This document shows, one piece after another, positions 1-6,704 of a stretch of 25,692 nucleotides of DNA (positions within the stretch are counted from its first letter, which is position 1; each line of letters begins with the position of its first letter). Made by a program: the position numbers and the translations under genes. Where the stretch lies: contig FR896060.1 of assembly GCA_000435475.1 (NCBI GenBank), positions 30,023 through 55,714 on the forward strand, read 5' to 3'. The stretch is from Cryptobacterium sp. CAG:338 (GTDB taxonomy: Bacteria > Actinomycetota > Coriobacteriia > Coriobacteriales > Eggerthellaceae). The notes beneath the pieces were generated by a model. The model saw only the letters and a list, made by a program, of their open reading frames with translations, had not been told where the DNA came from and did not search any database.

Positions 1-146
1 CTTGTGATGCCTATGGTAAATGAATCGGGCTTTTACCAGATAGGCTTTGTGGGTGCTTACAATTAAGAGCAAGAAGACGAATCCTGTTTGGTATTGCGTC
101 TCGTTCAAGATTCATTCTTGCTTTAATCACTTTGCCGGTTGATGGC
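1..146. other. Gene-free left edge with a weak stem-loop
   Basis: No coding region is supported here. GCAAGAA (69-75) pairs with TTCTTGC (115-121), and GAATC (79-83) with GATTC (109-113). This gives an interrupted stem with a 25-base loop just past the stop codon of rbr on the minus strand. There is no run of T after it, so calling it the rbr terminator is only a guess. Confidence 0.3.
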
Positions 147-686
147 TTAGTAGTTTTCTGCGTGTACTTCGAAGAAGCTCTGAGGATGCAGGCATACAGG
201 GCATACGCCAGGTGCCTTAGTGCCAACTACGATGTGACCACAGTTGCGGCATTCCCATACCTTAACTTCAGACTTTTCGAATACCTGCTTGGTTTCTACA
301 TTCTTCAAAAGTGCACGGTAGCGCTCTTCATGATGCTTTTCGATTTCAGCAACCATGCGGAATTTAGCTGCCAGCTCTGGGAAGCCTTCTTCATCGGCGG
401 TCTTAGCAAAGCCGTCATACATATCGGTCCACTCATAGTTTTCGCCATCAGCAGCTGCTTCAAGATTTGCTGCCGTGTCGCCCAGTCCGCCAAGCTCCTT
501 AAACCACAGCTTTGCATGTTCTTTCTCATTGTCAGCGGTTTTCTGGAACAGAGCTGCAATCTGTTCATAGCCTTCCTTCTTTGCAACAGAAGCGAAGTAG
601 GTGTACTTGTTGCGAGCCTGAGATTCGCCCGCAAAAGCGGTTTCGAGATTCTTCTCGGTCTGAGTTCCCTCGTACTTGTTTGCCAT
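147..686 (-). CDS. rbr: Rubrerythrin
   Basis: Cytoplasmic non-haem iron peroxidase that reduces hydrogen peroxide to water in anaerobes. Its 179 residues show the standard two-part build. The N-terminal ferritin-like four-helix domain carries the di-iron ligands (E21 in AGESQAR, EKEH at 54-57, EKHH at 116-119). The C-terminal rubredoxin-like domain has two Cys pairs (C146/C149 and C162/C165) that hold one Fe. The length is normal and no key ligand is missing. The ATG start follows AAAGGAG at good spacing. The gene lies 83 bp downstream of perR on the same strand with no promoter seen between, so co-transcription under PerR control is likely (inference). The electron donor, usually a rubredoxin or NADH oxidoreductase, is not in the window. 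Confidence 0.96.
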   Translation of the reverse strand: MANKYEGTQTEKNLETAFAGESQARNKYTYFASVAKKEGYEQIAALFQKTADNEKEHAKLWFKELGGLGDTAANLEAAADGENYEWTDMYDGFAKTADEEGFPELAAKFRMVAEIEKHHEERYRALLKNVETKQVFEKSEVKVWECRNCGHIVVGTKAPGVCPVCLHPQSFFEVHAENY

Positions 687-769
687 TTCTGGGCTCCTTT
701 CGTTACGGGGCGTTTTTTGTCTGGTCGCTCCCTTTTATGAAGAGCATCTACGAGCTGTACTTTCAGTTG

Positions 770-1165
770 TTAGATGCCAGCTTCCTTGTCTTTTCCCTCT
801 TCAAGTTCTGCAGCGCACGTTGGACAAAGATAGTCAATGTTCAAGTCGTACGACAGCACATGGATGCCTGTTTCTTGTTCGAGTTTTGCTGTCAGATCTT
901 CTAGCATGATATCGGTAAGAGAACCGCATCGTTTACATACGAGATGATCATGGCGCACTTCCATTTTGTCATAACGATCAGGAAAACCGGCAACCGCAAC
1001 TTTACGGATTAAACCTTTTTGGTACAAACTGGCAAGATTGTTGTATACCGTTGCAAGTACCGCCTTTGAGTTATTTTCCTTAAGGTGAAGATACACTTGC
1101 TCGGCGGTTAGGTGTTCATCCGAATTGTTGATGATTTCTAAAATCTGTCGGGCGTTTTCTCTCAT
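770..1165 (-). CDS. perR: Fur-family regulator, PerR type
   Basis: Peroxide-sensing repressor of the Fur family, 131 aa, with an N-terminal winged helix (recognition helix near AVLATVYNNL, 35-44) and a C-terminal dimerisation domain. The structural zinc site is intact (C77/C80 and C114/C117). The regulatory metal site can be lined up with B. subtilis PerR: H18, D66 in RYD, H72 and H74 in RHDH, and D85. Asp rather than Glu at two of these positions favours PerR over Fur or Zur (from family knowledge). It is probably the first gene of a perR-rbr operon. The ATG lies 8 bases after AGGA and about 25 bases after the likely transcription start. A perfect palindrome covers its own -10 box, which predicts autorepression. 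An iron-sensing Fur role is less likely but not excluded. Confidence 0.9.
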   Translation of the reverse strand: MRENARQILEIINNSDEHLTAEQVYLHLKENNSKAVLATVYNNLASLYQKGLIRKVAVAGFPDRYDKMEVRHDHLVCKRCGSLTDIMLEDLTAKLEQETGIHVLSYDLNIDYLCPTCAAELEEGKDKEAGI

Positions 1166-1182
1166 CGTCTATCCTAACTTGA

Positions 1183-1199
1183 ATTAGAATAATTCTAAT
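1183..1199. promoter_or_regulatory. PerR/Fur operator, perfect 8-1-8 palindrome
   Basis: ATTAGAATAATTCTAAT is a perfect inverted repeat around one central base. Its 15-bp core has the 7-1-7 design of the PerR box (known consensus TTATAATNATTATAA). It overlaps the -10 box and the start point of the perR promoter, and ends 45 bp before the DUF1848 start codon, so it could control both directions. Confidence 0.85.
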
Positions 1200-1225
1200 A
1201 TAGGAGCATCTAATAGAAATGTCAA
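1197..1225 (-). promoter_or_regulatory. Sigma-70-type promoter of perR-rbr
   Basis: On the minus strand TTGACA (1225-1220) is followed after exactly 17 bases by TATATT (1202-1197). This is close to the ideal housekeeping promoter. Transcription would start near 1190, inside the PerR box. Confidence 0.8.
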
Positions 1226-1244
1226 GTGAGTTATTGGAGTGCAT

Positions 1245-2192
1245 ATGATAATTAATACCGGCGGAAGAACAGACACGGTTCAATACTATACCGAGTGGTT
1301 ATTGAATCGTTTTTCCGAGGGATATGCTCTTTCGCGCAATCCACTTTTTCCAAAAAAGATAAGCCGTTATGAGCTTGATCCTGACACGGTAGACTGTGTG
1401 GTGTTTTGTTCAAAAAACTACAAGCCAATTCTTCCTCGTTTGCATGAGATCACCGATAGATTCAATACGTATTTCTTCTATACCATTACTGCATATGGAG
1501 TAGATCTTGAACCAGGGGTTCCCTCGATACAAGAAAGCATTAACACCTTAAAAAGCCTTTCTGACATGGTGGGAAAACAGCGAATTACCTGGCGTTATGA
1601 CCCAATTCTTCTGACAAAAAAGTACACGATTGACTATCATCGTGAAACATTTGAATATATGGCATCCGAACTTGCTCCCTATGTGGATCGCTGTGTTTTT
1701 AGCTTTGTGGAAATGTATAAAAAGGTTGAGCTAAATATGGCAGAAATTATTCCTTTGACAAGGGAAGATATTGAACAGTTGGCTCAATTGCTAGGATCGA
1801 TCGCTCAAAAGCATCAAATCGCTCTTCAGATTTGTGGTACTGATGAAGACTTTACTCGCTATGGTATCCAGAAAGCGGGTTGTATGACGCTGGAAGTGCT
1901 GGGGCATGCCAGTGGGGTGACCTTTAAAAACCTCAAACATAAAGGGATGCGGCATGGATGTCACTGTATAGAAAGCAGAGATATAGGAGCTTACGAAACA
2001 TGCCCTAATGGGTGTAAGTACTGTTATGCCAATAAGGATCCTCGTAAGGCGGCAGAAAATTATAAGCTGCACGATCCTCATTCGCCCTTATTGTTGGGAT
2101 GGGTGAATGAAGATGATGAAATCAAGCAGAGCGTACAGAAATCCTTTCTTCTGAAGCAGGCACTCCCTGGGCAAACAACGCTTAACTTATGA
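1245..2192 (+). CDS. DUF1848 family protein with C-terminal CxxxCxxC
   Basis: A 315-residue protein recognised as DUF1848 from its ending, DIGAYETCPNGCKYCYAN (about 246-263). C253, C257 and C260 form a CxxxCxxC motif like that of radical SAM enzymes, but near the C-terminus instead of the N-terminus. C239 and C241 lie just before it. An Fe-S cluster is likely, but the reaction is unknown. A GTG lies at 1239, but GGAG (1236-1239) overlaps it and is 5 bases from the ATG at 1245, so the ATG is the better start. The gene diverges from perR across a 79-bp gap holding the PerR box, so regulation by peroxide or iron is possible. It appears complete and monocistronic. Confidence 0.85.
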   Translation: MIINTGGRTDTVQYYTEWLLNRFSEGYALSRNPLFPKKISRYELDPDTVDCVVFCSKNYKPILPRLHEITDRFNTYFFYTITAYGVDLEPGVPSIQESINTLKSLSDMVGKQRITWRYDPILLTKKYTIDYHRETFEYMASELAPYVDRCVFSFVEMYKKVELNMAEIIPLTREDIEQLAQLLGSIAQKHQIALQICGTDEDFTRYGIQKAGCMTLEVLGHASGVTFKNLKHKGMRHGCHCIESRDIGAYETCPNGCKYCYANKDPRKAAENYKLHDPHSPLLLGWVNEDDEIKQSVQKSFLLKQALPGQTTLNL

Positions 2193-2199
2193 GAAGCTC

Positions 2200-2237
2200 A
2201 ATTTATGAGGTGAATACCAATTTATAAGGCGAATATC
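2200..2237. repeat. 19-bp tandem repeat, two copies
   Basis: AATTTATGAGGTGAATACC (2200-2218) is followed directly by AATTTATAAGGCGAATATC (2219-2237), 16 of 19 bases identical. It starts 8 bases after the DUF1848 stop codon in the gap between convergent genes. No function is evident. Confidence 0.7.
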
Positions 2238-2282
2238 AGGAAGCTTGGCAAGATAGACTCTCGGGCAAATTTAGATTCTCGG

Positions 2283-2333
2283 CGAATTATGCAATTCGGG
2301 TTCAAGGGTTAAACAGTAAAGCGAATTTCGCTT
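2283..2333. repeat. Two short palindromes between convergent genes
   Basis: CGAATTATGCAATTCG (2283-2298) is a 6-bp stem with a 4-base loop. AAGCGAATTTCGCTT (2319-2333) is a perfect 7-1-7 inverted repeat. They lie in the 189-bp gap between the 3' ends of DUF1848 and the rRNA methyltransferase. No T-run follows either one, so they are weak terminator candidates. The second has operator-like symmetry, but there is no promoter for it to control. Confidence 0.5.
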
Positions 2334-2381
2334 CGAGTTAAGGGCTGAATGTCAGAGCGGTCAGGGGTAACTGAGAGGCCT

Positions 2382-3854
2382 TTATTGAGGCTGACGCTCC
2401 AAGAGGCAAATGTTTTCAGTATGGTTGGTATGAGGAAACATATCTACCGGCTGGACGCGATTGAGATAATACTCTTCTTTGATCAGGTATTCCACATCTC
2501 TTTGCTGTGTTTTGGGATTGCAGGAGATATAAACAATACGTTTTGGTGCGAGTAGGCAGGTTGCCTTTAAAAAGTCCTTACTTGCGCCAGCTCGAGGGGG
2601 ATCCATTAAAAGAACGTCGATTCGATTACCTGCTTTAGCTTGCTTTTTCATGAAGTCGCCAGCGTCGGCTGTTTCGAAAGTGGCGTTTTCGATGCCATTG
2701 TGGCGCGCATTATTATAAGCATCCGTAATGGCGGATTCGATATTGTCCATACCGATAACCTGAGCCGCGTGGGCTTCGGGAGTTTCGGGGAGGCCTTTTG
2801 CTGCAACAAGGCTGATAGTTCCCGTGCCGCAATAGGCATCAAGTACCGTTTCTGTTCCTGTGAGCTGCGCCATCTGAATGGCATAGCGGTAGAGGACTTC
2901 CGTTTGGGTGGAATTAACTTGATAAAACGAATGCGATGAAATGCGGAAACTGAGTCCACAAAGTTTGTCCAGGATAAAACCAGGACCGTACAGCGTTTTT
3001 TCTTCCTGACCTAGGATGACGTTGGTTTGTCGGGTATTTACGTTCTGCACGATGGTAGTAATATCAGGGACGCGTTTGACGAGTTCTCGACAGAAATTGC
3101 GCGAGCCAGAAAAAGCACTTTCGTTGGTTACTACCGTCACTAAAATTTCGTTTGAAGAATGGCCGACGCGCACAACAGCGTGGCGCATAAATCCCTTTCC
3201 GGTGTCTTCGTTATAAGGTTCCATGTGGTAACGCTGCATTACCTGTTTGATGGCAAGAATTATGCGTTTTGCAGTCTTGTTTTCCAGAAGGCAGGTATCG
3301 GTGGGAATTACGCGATGAGTTCCTGCTGCATACATGCCATAAAGTATCTCTCGATCAGGATGTCCACCTTTGCCTTGTGCTCGATTGGAAGTTTTTCGAA
3401 GTGAACCCCTTTTGTTTGCTTGCCGTGCGTCTGCTCTTTTGCCCTCCCGAGAATGAGAAGAAAGCTTTTTACCAGGAACGTAAGGGGAGGTTACCTTATT
3501 GCGATAATAAAACGGTTCATCCATTCCAGAAATTGGACTAAATATTGTATGAGGATTTGAGAACGGCTTAAACAAGCGAAACATTTCTTCTTGTTTTTGT
3601 TCGAGCTGTTTCTCGTAAGGGACCTGAAGTAGTTGACAACCACCGCATTTCTTCTGCACGGGGCAGAAAGCAGCGGTGCTTTCCGATGAGTGAGAAGAAG
3701 CTTTGTGAGAGGTTTTGTGAGTTGAACTGTGAGCGGTTTCGCAAGAGGCTTTGTGCGCAGTTCTGCACGTGGTTTCGCGGGCGACTTTACGCGCAGTTTC
3801 ACGAGCAGTTTTGCGAGTGGCGTGAACCGAACTATTTCTCGTTGAGCTTGTCAT
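2382..3854 (-). CDS. rlmD: 23S rRNA (uracil-C5) methyltransferase, TrmA/RlmD family, with repeat extension
   Basis: SAM-dependent RNA m5U methyltransferase, 490 aa. The [4Fe-4S] ligands typical of RumA/RlmD are present (C64, C70, C73 in CPVQKKCGGC, and probably C188). The C-terminal Rossmann domain has DAYCGTGT (339-346), the DPPRAG motif (418-423), the catalytic nucleophile C445 in YISCNP and the general base E480. The target is probably U1939 and/or U747 of 23S rRNA. Two unusual parts are a 60-residue N-terminal extension of tetrapeptide repeats in place of a TRAM domain, and a basic insertion (about 128-165). The start is uncertain: AAGGA lies 15 bases before the ATG, but no other ATG precedes the Cys cluster. 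The gene follows the histidine kinase after 27 bp and may share its transcript. Confidence 0.88.
   Translation of the reverse strand: MTSSTRNSSVHATRKTARETARKVARETTCRTAHKASCETAHSSTHKTSHKASSHSSESTAAFCPVQKKCGGCQLLQVPYEKQLEQKQEEMFRLFKPFSNPHTIFSPISGMDEPFYYRNKVTSPYVPGKKLSSHSREGKRADARQANKRGSLRKTSNRAQGKGGHPDREILYGMYAAGTHRVIPTDTCLLENKTAKRIILAIKQVMQRYHMEPYNEDTGKGFMRHAVVRVGHSSNEILVTVVTNESAFSGSRNFCRELVKRVPDITTIVQNVNTRQTNVILGQEEKTLYGPGFILDKLCGLSFRISSHSFYQVNSTQTEVLYRYAIQMAQLTGTETVLDAYCGTGTISLVAAKGLPETPEAHAAQVIGMDNIESAITDAYNNARHNGIENATFETADAGDFMKKQAKAGNRIDVLLMDPPRAGASKDFLKATCLLAPKRIVYISCNPKTQQRDVEYLIKEEYYLNRVQPVDMFPHTNHTENICLLERQPQ
3693..3824. repeat. 12-bp tandem repeat (11 copies) in the methyltransferase gene
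   Basis: Residues 11-54 read as eleven tetrapeptides: HATR, KTAR, ETAR, KVAR, ETTC, RTAH, KASC, ETAH, SSTH, KTSH, KASS. The underlying 12-bp units are clear on the + strand, for example GCGGTTTCGCAA, GAGGCTTTGTGC and GCAGTTCTGCAC. The consensus [KE]TA[RH] makes a strongly basic, probably disordered tail. Confidence 0.85.
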
Positions 3855-3881
3855 GAGGTGTCAACCAGATCCTTTTAAAAT

Positions 3882-5786
3882 TTATTGCTGATCTTCCAAA
3901 GAAGTAATTACAACAGGGAAGGTCATAATAATACTAAATCCAGCCCCTTCCGCGCTCGCAATCGTCAAGGTTCCTTCATGCACTAATACGATTCGTGCAA
4001 TAAGGGGAAGCCCTAAGCCGTGTTTTCCAATTGAGCCACCATGAGGAATGGGGGCGTTATTGACGAGCGAGCCATTCTGGTTATTAATGAGCGAATTCTG
4101 CAAACCAGGTTCAGGATAAAGACCGCGGTCATGGCTTGATTGCAAATCAGGTCCAGACTGGAATCCACGGGTCGTGAATTCGGAGGCTGTGCTGGTCTCG
4201 AGCTCGGAGGCTGCTGTGTTCGCAAACCTGGAGGCTGCCGTGTTCACGAATCTGGAAGATGCTATATCGGAGCCTTGCTCTTCTAAGGCTGCTGCGGGAG
4301 GACGAGGCGGTCGTTTTTTCGCAGGCAAAGGCGGCTCACTTCCCAAAGGAGGTTTCTGCGCCGAAATGGTAGGCGCCCCAGCTTGGTAAGCGTGCGCGGT
4401 GTTGTGAGGTGGAAGATCGGGACCACCTTCGATTTGCTGAGGAGGCATAAAAGAATTTGCTTTCGAGAAGGTGATACTGGTGTCGGTATAAGAAGTCAGG
4501 GAACCAATGCCGAGATAATCTCGTTCAAGCATAGCTGCCAGCCCAAGTAATTGTTCGGTGTTCATTCCGCGTCCATCATCTGCCACGCAAAGTGCCACAC
4601 CTTTATCGTTGACATTGAGCGAGATTGTAATGCGGCAATGATCAGGGTTATGTTTGAGGGAATTGTCAATAGCATTGCGAAGCGCCCGCTTTAAAAGGCG
4701 TTCGTCTCCTTTTATAAGGGCTTGGCTGGCGGTTTCGGCAATATCTAAGTCAAATTCCGCATGACCATCTATGCCCTGATTAAGGTAATCTACCACTACG
4801 CTGCGAAGCGTTTTTGCCACAACGATGGTATCAATCTTAAGAGGTTGCATGTCGTATTCGAGCTGGGTGGCAATATTGAGGTCTTCAATCAAGTCGCGAA
4901 TACGAATTCCTTGACGGGTAATTATAGCCGCTGACTCTCGAGCATCTTCGGAAAGAGAAGGGTTGTGCTCAAGCTGTTCTGCGTGACCCATCGCAATGGC
5001 AAGAGGGGTGCGAACATCATGGGAAACGCCTGCAACCCAATTCTTACGGGCAGTTTCTTTACGGAGAAGAGTATCCGAAACGGCGTTGATGCGATTACCT
5101 ACCACGCGAAGCATGCCCGAGAAACGCACCTTGGCGGGTCTTCCTTGCGCCAGATTGTCCAAAGCATCAAGCATAGGTCCTGTGCTTTTAAGCAATGAGC
5201 GCTGTGAGAATACATACAGCAGAAAGATGAGAAGTAGGTCGATGGTGAAGACAAGCAAAAGGTAGAGAGGAATGCGTATAAACGCTTGTTCAGAGAGGGT
5301 GATTCCCCAGGTGAGATATTGATTTCCGGGGTAGCCCATTATTACGAGATTGGGGTCTTTGGTCCAAATAAAAGTAGATGAACTGCCGTAGGCGCGATCG
5401 TGCGAGATAACGGCAATTTCATTTTGAGTAAATGAAGTTGGAAAATCTTGCGGAGTGTTATATGACCAGACAACCGTTCCGTTTTGATCAAGAAGCACCG
5501 TCCAGCAACCTCGCGCATCCATTTGGTTCAATAGGTCTTGATTATCGAGCACCCAATTTCCCTGTTCATCTTGAACAAGGCTATGGGCAACTTCAGCGAT
5601 ATCGATGAGCGCTTCGGAATTTGCGGAATCGGGACCATCGGCGTAAGAAATTTGCCCTTCAAAAAGGGCGATTGCAATATAGAGAAATACATCGATCACA
5701 AGGATGAGCAGTGCCATTCCTGCGAATAGACCGATGTGTTTTAAGATAAAAAATCCTGACTGTGGTTTGTTCTTTCCGGTTGCCAT
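3882..5786 (-). CDS. Sensor histidine kinase with a large insertion in the ATP lid
   Basis: Membrane two-component kinase, 634 aa. TM1 (about 15-42) and TM2 (about 171-193) enclose an extracytoplasmic sensor region of about 125 residues. A HAMP-like linker follows, then the H-box SHDVRTPL with H256, the N-box RNAIDNSLKHN (370-380) and the G1 box DDGRGM (403-408). The last ATP-binding element, HGLGLPLI (589-596), comes only after about 155 residues of Pro-, Ser- and Ala-rich low-complexity sequence (about 431-585), where the usual ATP lid is only tens of residues long. The catalytic residues look intact, so the kinase is probably active. The stop codon of the response regulator directly abuts the ATG, which implies coupled translation. 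The long sensor loop means it is not a BceS-type intramembrane kinase. Confidence 0.92.
   Translation of the reverse strand: MATGKNKPQSGFFILKHIGLFAGMALLILVIDVFLYIAIALFEGQISYADGPDSANSEALIDIAEVAHSLVQDEQGNWVLDNQDLLNQMDARGCWTVLLDQNGTVVWSYNTPQDFPTSFTQNEIAVISHDRAYGSSSTFIWTKDPNLVIMGYPGNQYLTWGITLSEQAFIRIPLYLLLVFTIDLLLIFLLYVFSQRSLLKSTGPMLDALDNLAQGRPAKVRFSGMLRVVGNRINAVSDTLLRKETARKNWVAGVSHDVRTPLAIAMGHAEQLEHNPSLSEDARESAAIITRQGIRIRDLIEDLNIATQLEYDMQPLKIDTIVVAKTLRSVVVDYLNQGIDGHAEFDLDIAETASQALIKGDERLLKRALRNAIDNSLKHNPDHCRITISLNVNDKGVALCVADDGRGMNTEQLLGLAAMLERDYLGIGSLTSYTDTSITFSKANSFMPPQQIEGGPDLPPHNTAHAYQAGAPTISAQKPPLGSEPPLPAKKRPPRPPAAALEEQGSDIASSRFVNTAASRFANTAASELETSTASEFTTRGFQSGPDLQSSHDRGLYPEPGLQNSLINNQNGSLVNNAPIPHGGSIGKHGLGLPLIARIVLVHEGTLTIASAEGAGFSIIMTFPVVITSLEDQQ
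4161..4256. repeat. 24-bp tandem repeat (4 copies) in the kinase gene
   Basis: Residues 511-542 of the kinase are four degenerate octapeptides: SRFVNTAA, SRFANTAA, SELETSTA, SEFTTRGF. The first two DNA units differ by only a few bases and later units are more diverged. A second weaker repeat (NSLINNQ, NGSLVNNA) lies near residues 564-579. Confidence 0.8.
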
Positions 5787-6503
5787 TTAAGCACTCTTTT
5801 CGACAAGGAGCTTATAGCCCAGCCCTTTCATAGTGATAAGCGATTCGGGTTTTGAGGGATTGAGCTCTATCTTCTCTCGAATGCGGCGGATGTGCGTCAT
5901 GAGACTTTGCTCGTATCCAAACGAGGAGCCCCAGCATTCTTCGCAAAGATGGTCGGTTGTAACAATGCGGTTGGCATTGTTAGCAAGAATGCGTAAAAGC
6001 TCACTTTCTTTTGCGGTTAAAAAGGTTGGATCGCAGCCTTCTTTGTGCACTTCAACATTGTCAAGGTCAATAGTGCAATGCGCTAAGCGCAGAACTGGTT
6101 CGTCATCGGGGTAACACCGACGTAAAACTGCATAGATTCGAAGGATTAATTCCTGTGCCGAAAAAGGTTTTGTTAGGTAATCATCTGCGCCTGATCGGAG
6201 ACCCGTGAGACGGTCAGCTGTTTCATCTTTAGCGGTGAGGAAAATGACCGGCAAAGGTTTTCCTGACGAAAGAGAACGCAAATAGGTACAGAGGGTAAAT
6301 CCATCTCCATCGGGCAACATAACATCAAGGATGGCAAGATCGGGATGGTGTTGCTCGTAGGCAGCAAGCCCGCTGGTGACATCGCTTGCAGTAACAATGC
6401 GCTCAAAGCCGTCGGCACGAAGCACTGTTTCGAGAAGATGAAGCAATTCGGGCTCATCGTCAACCAGAAGAATAGTTTTAGTATGTAGAGAATCTTTTGC
6501 CAT
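5787..6503 (-). CDS. OmpR/PhoB-family response regulator
   Basis: DNA-binding response regulator, 238 aa. The receiver domain (about 9-125) has the acidic pair D15/D16, phosphorylation site D60 in AILDVMLP, T90 and K112. The winged-helix output domain (about 135-235) ends in the usual MKGLGYKL. It is the first gene of the regulator-kinase(-methyltransferase) run and is the cognate partner of the adjoining kinase. The divergent ABC transporter genes are likely targets, since direct repeats sit just before their putative promoter. No Shine-Dalgarno sequence precedes the ATG, and a -10-like TACAAT ends 6 bases before it, so the mRNA may be leaderless. Confidence 0.95.
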   Translation of the reverse strand: MAKDSLHTKTILLVDDEPELLHLLETVLRADGFERIVTASDVTSGLAAYEQHHPDLAILDVMLPDGDGFTLCTYLRSLSSGKPLPVIFLTAKDETADRLTGLRSGADDYLTKPFSAQELILRIYAVLRRCYPDDEPVLRLAHCTIDLDNVEVHKEGCDPTFLTAKESELLRILANNANRIVTTDHLCEECWGSSFGYEQSLMTHIRRIREKIELNPSKPESLITMKGLGYKLLVEKSA

Positions 6504-6515
6504 AGTTGCATTGTA
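6504..6515 (-). promoter_or_regulatory. Putative -10 box giving a leaderless regulator mRNA
   Basis: TACAAT (6515-6510) is followed by 6 bases and then the ATG at 6503. Transcription would begin at or next to the A of ATG. No good -35 box was found at 16-18 bp, so the call is tentative. Confidence 0.4.
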
Positions 6516-6555
6516 TGCGCAACTTTATCGTGCCGCGAGGGCATTTCTCAAAAGT

Positions 6556-6576
6556 CAGGTAAATGTTAGGTACCTG
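6556..6576. promoter_or_regulatory. Inverted repeat CAGGTA-N9-TACCTG
   Basis: CAGGTA (6556-6561) and TACCTG (6571-6576) form a perfect 6-bp inverted repeat in the gap between the divergent regulator and transporter genes. AGGTA also occurs as a direct repeat 11 bp apart, a spacing often used by OmpR-family regulators. A binding site is possible but not shown. Confidence 0.35.
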
Positions 6577-6609
6577 CCAGAAGCTAGTAAGGACTACTTT
6601 TTAGGCTTT

Positions 6610-6657
6610 CTTTAGACGGAAATACGCAACGCCCTTTAAACGGAAATACGCAATGCC
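6610..6657. repeat. 24-bp direct repeat upstream of the ABC genes
   Basis: Two adjacent 24-bp units (6610-6633 and 6634-6657) match at 22 of 24 positions and share the core ACGGAAATACGCAA. They end 4 bases before a possible -35 box for the transporter operon. That fits activator sites for the divergently encoded OmpR-type regulator, though they may also be one of the many short tandem duplications in this window. Confidence 0.75.
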
Positions 6658-6661
6658 GATT

Positions 6662-6690
6662 TTGGATTGATTAGGGCGCTGGCGTTCTAA
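6662..6690 (+). promoter_or_regulatory. Possible promoter of the ABC operon
   Basis: TTGGAT (6662-6667), a 17-base spacer and TTCTAA (6685-6690). The -10 match is poor, as expected of an activator-dependent promoter, and this fits the direct repeats immediately upstream. Confidence 0.35.
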
Positions 6691-6704
6691 AGAAAGGAAT
6701 TCCG

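Noticed and set aside
132..740. 202-aa open frame on the plus strand
   Set aside because: It is antisense to rubrerythrin, a clear gene with all ligands; the frame has no recognisable domain and no ribosome site.
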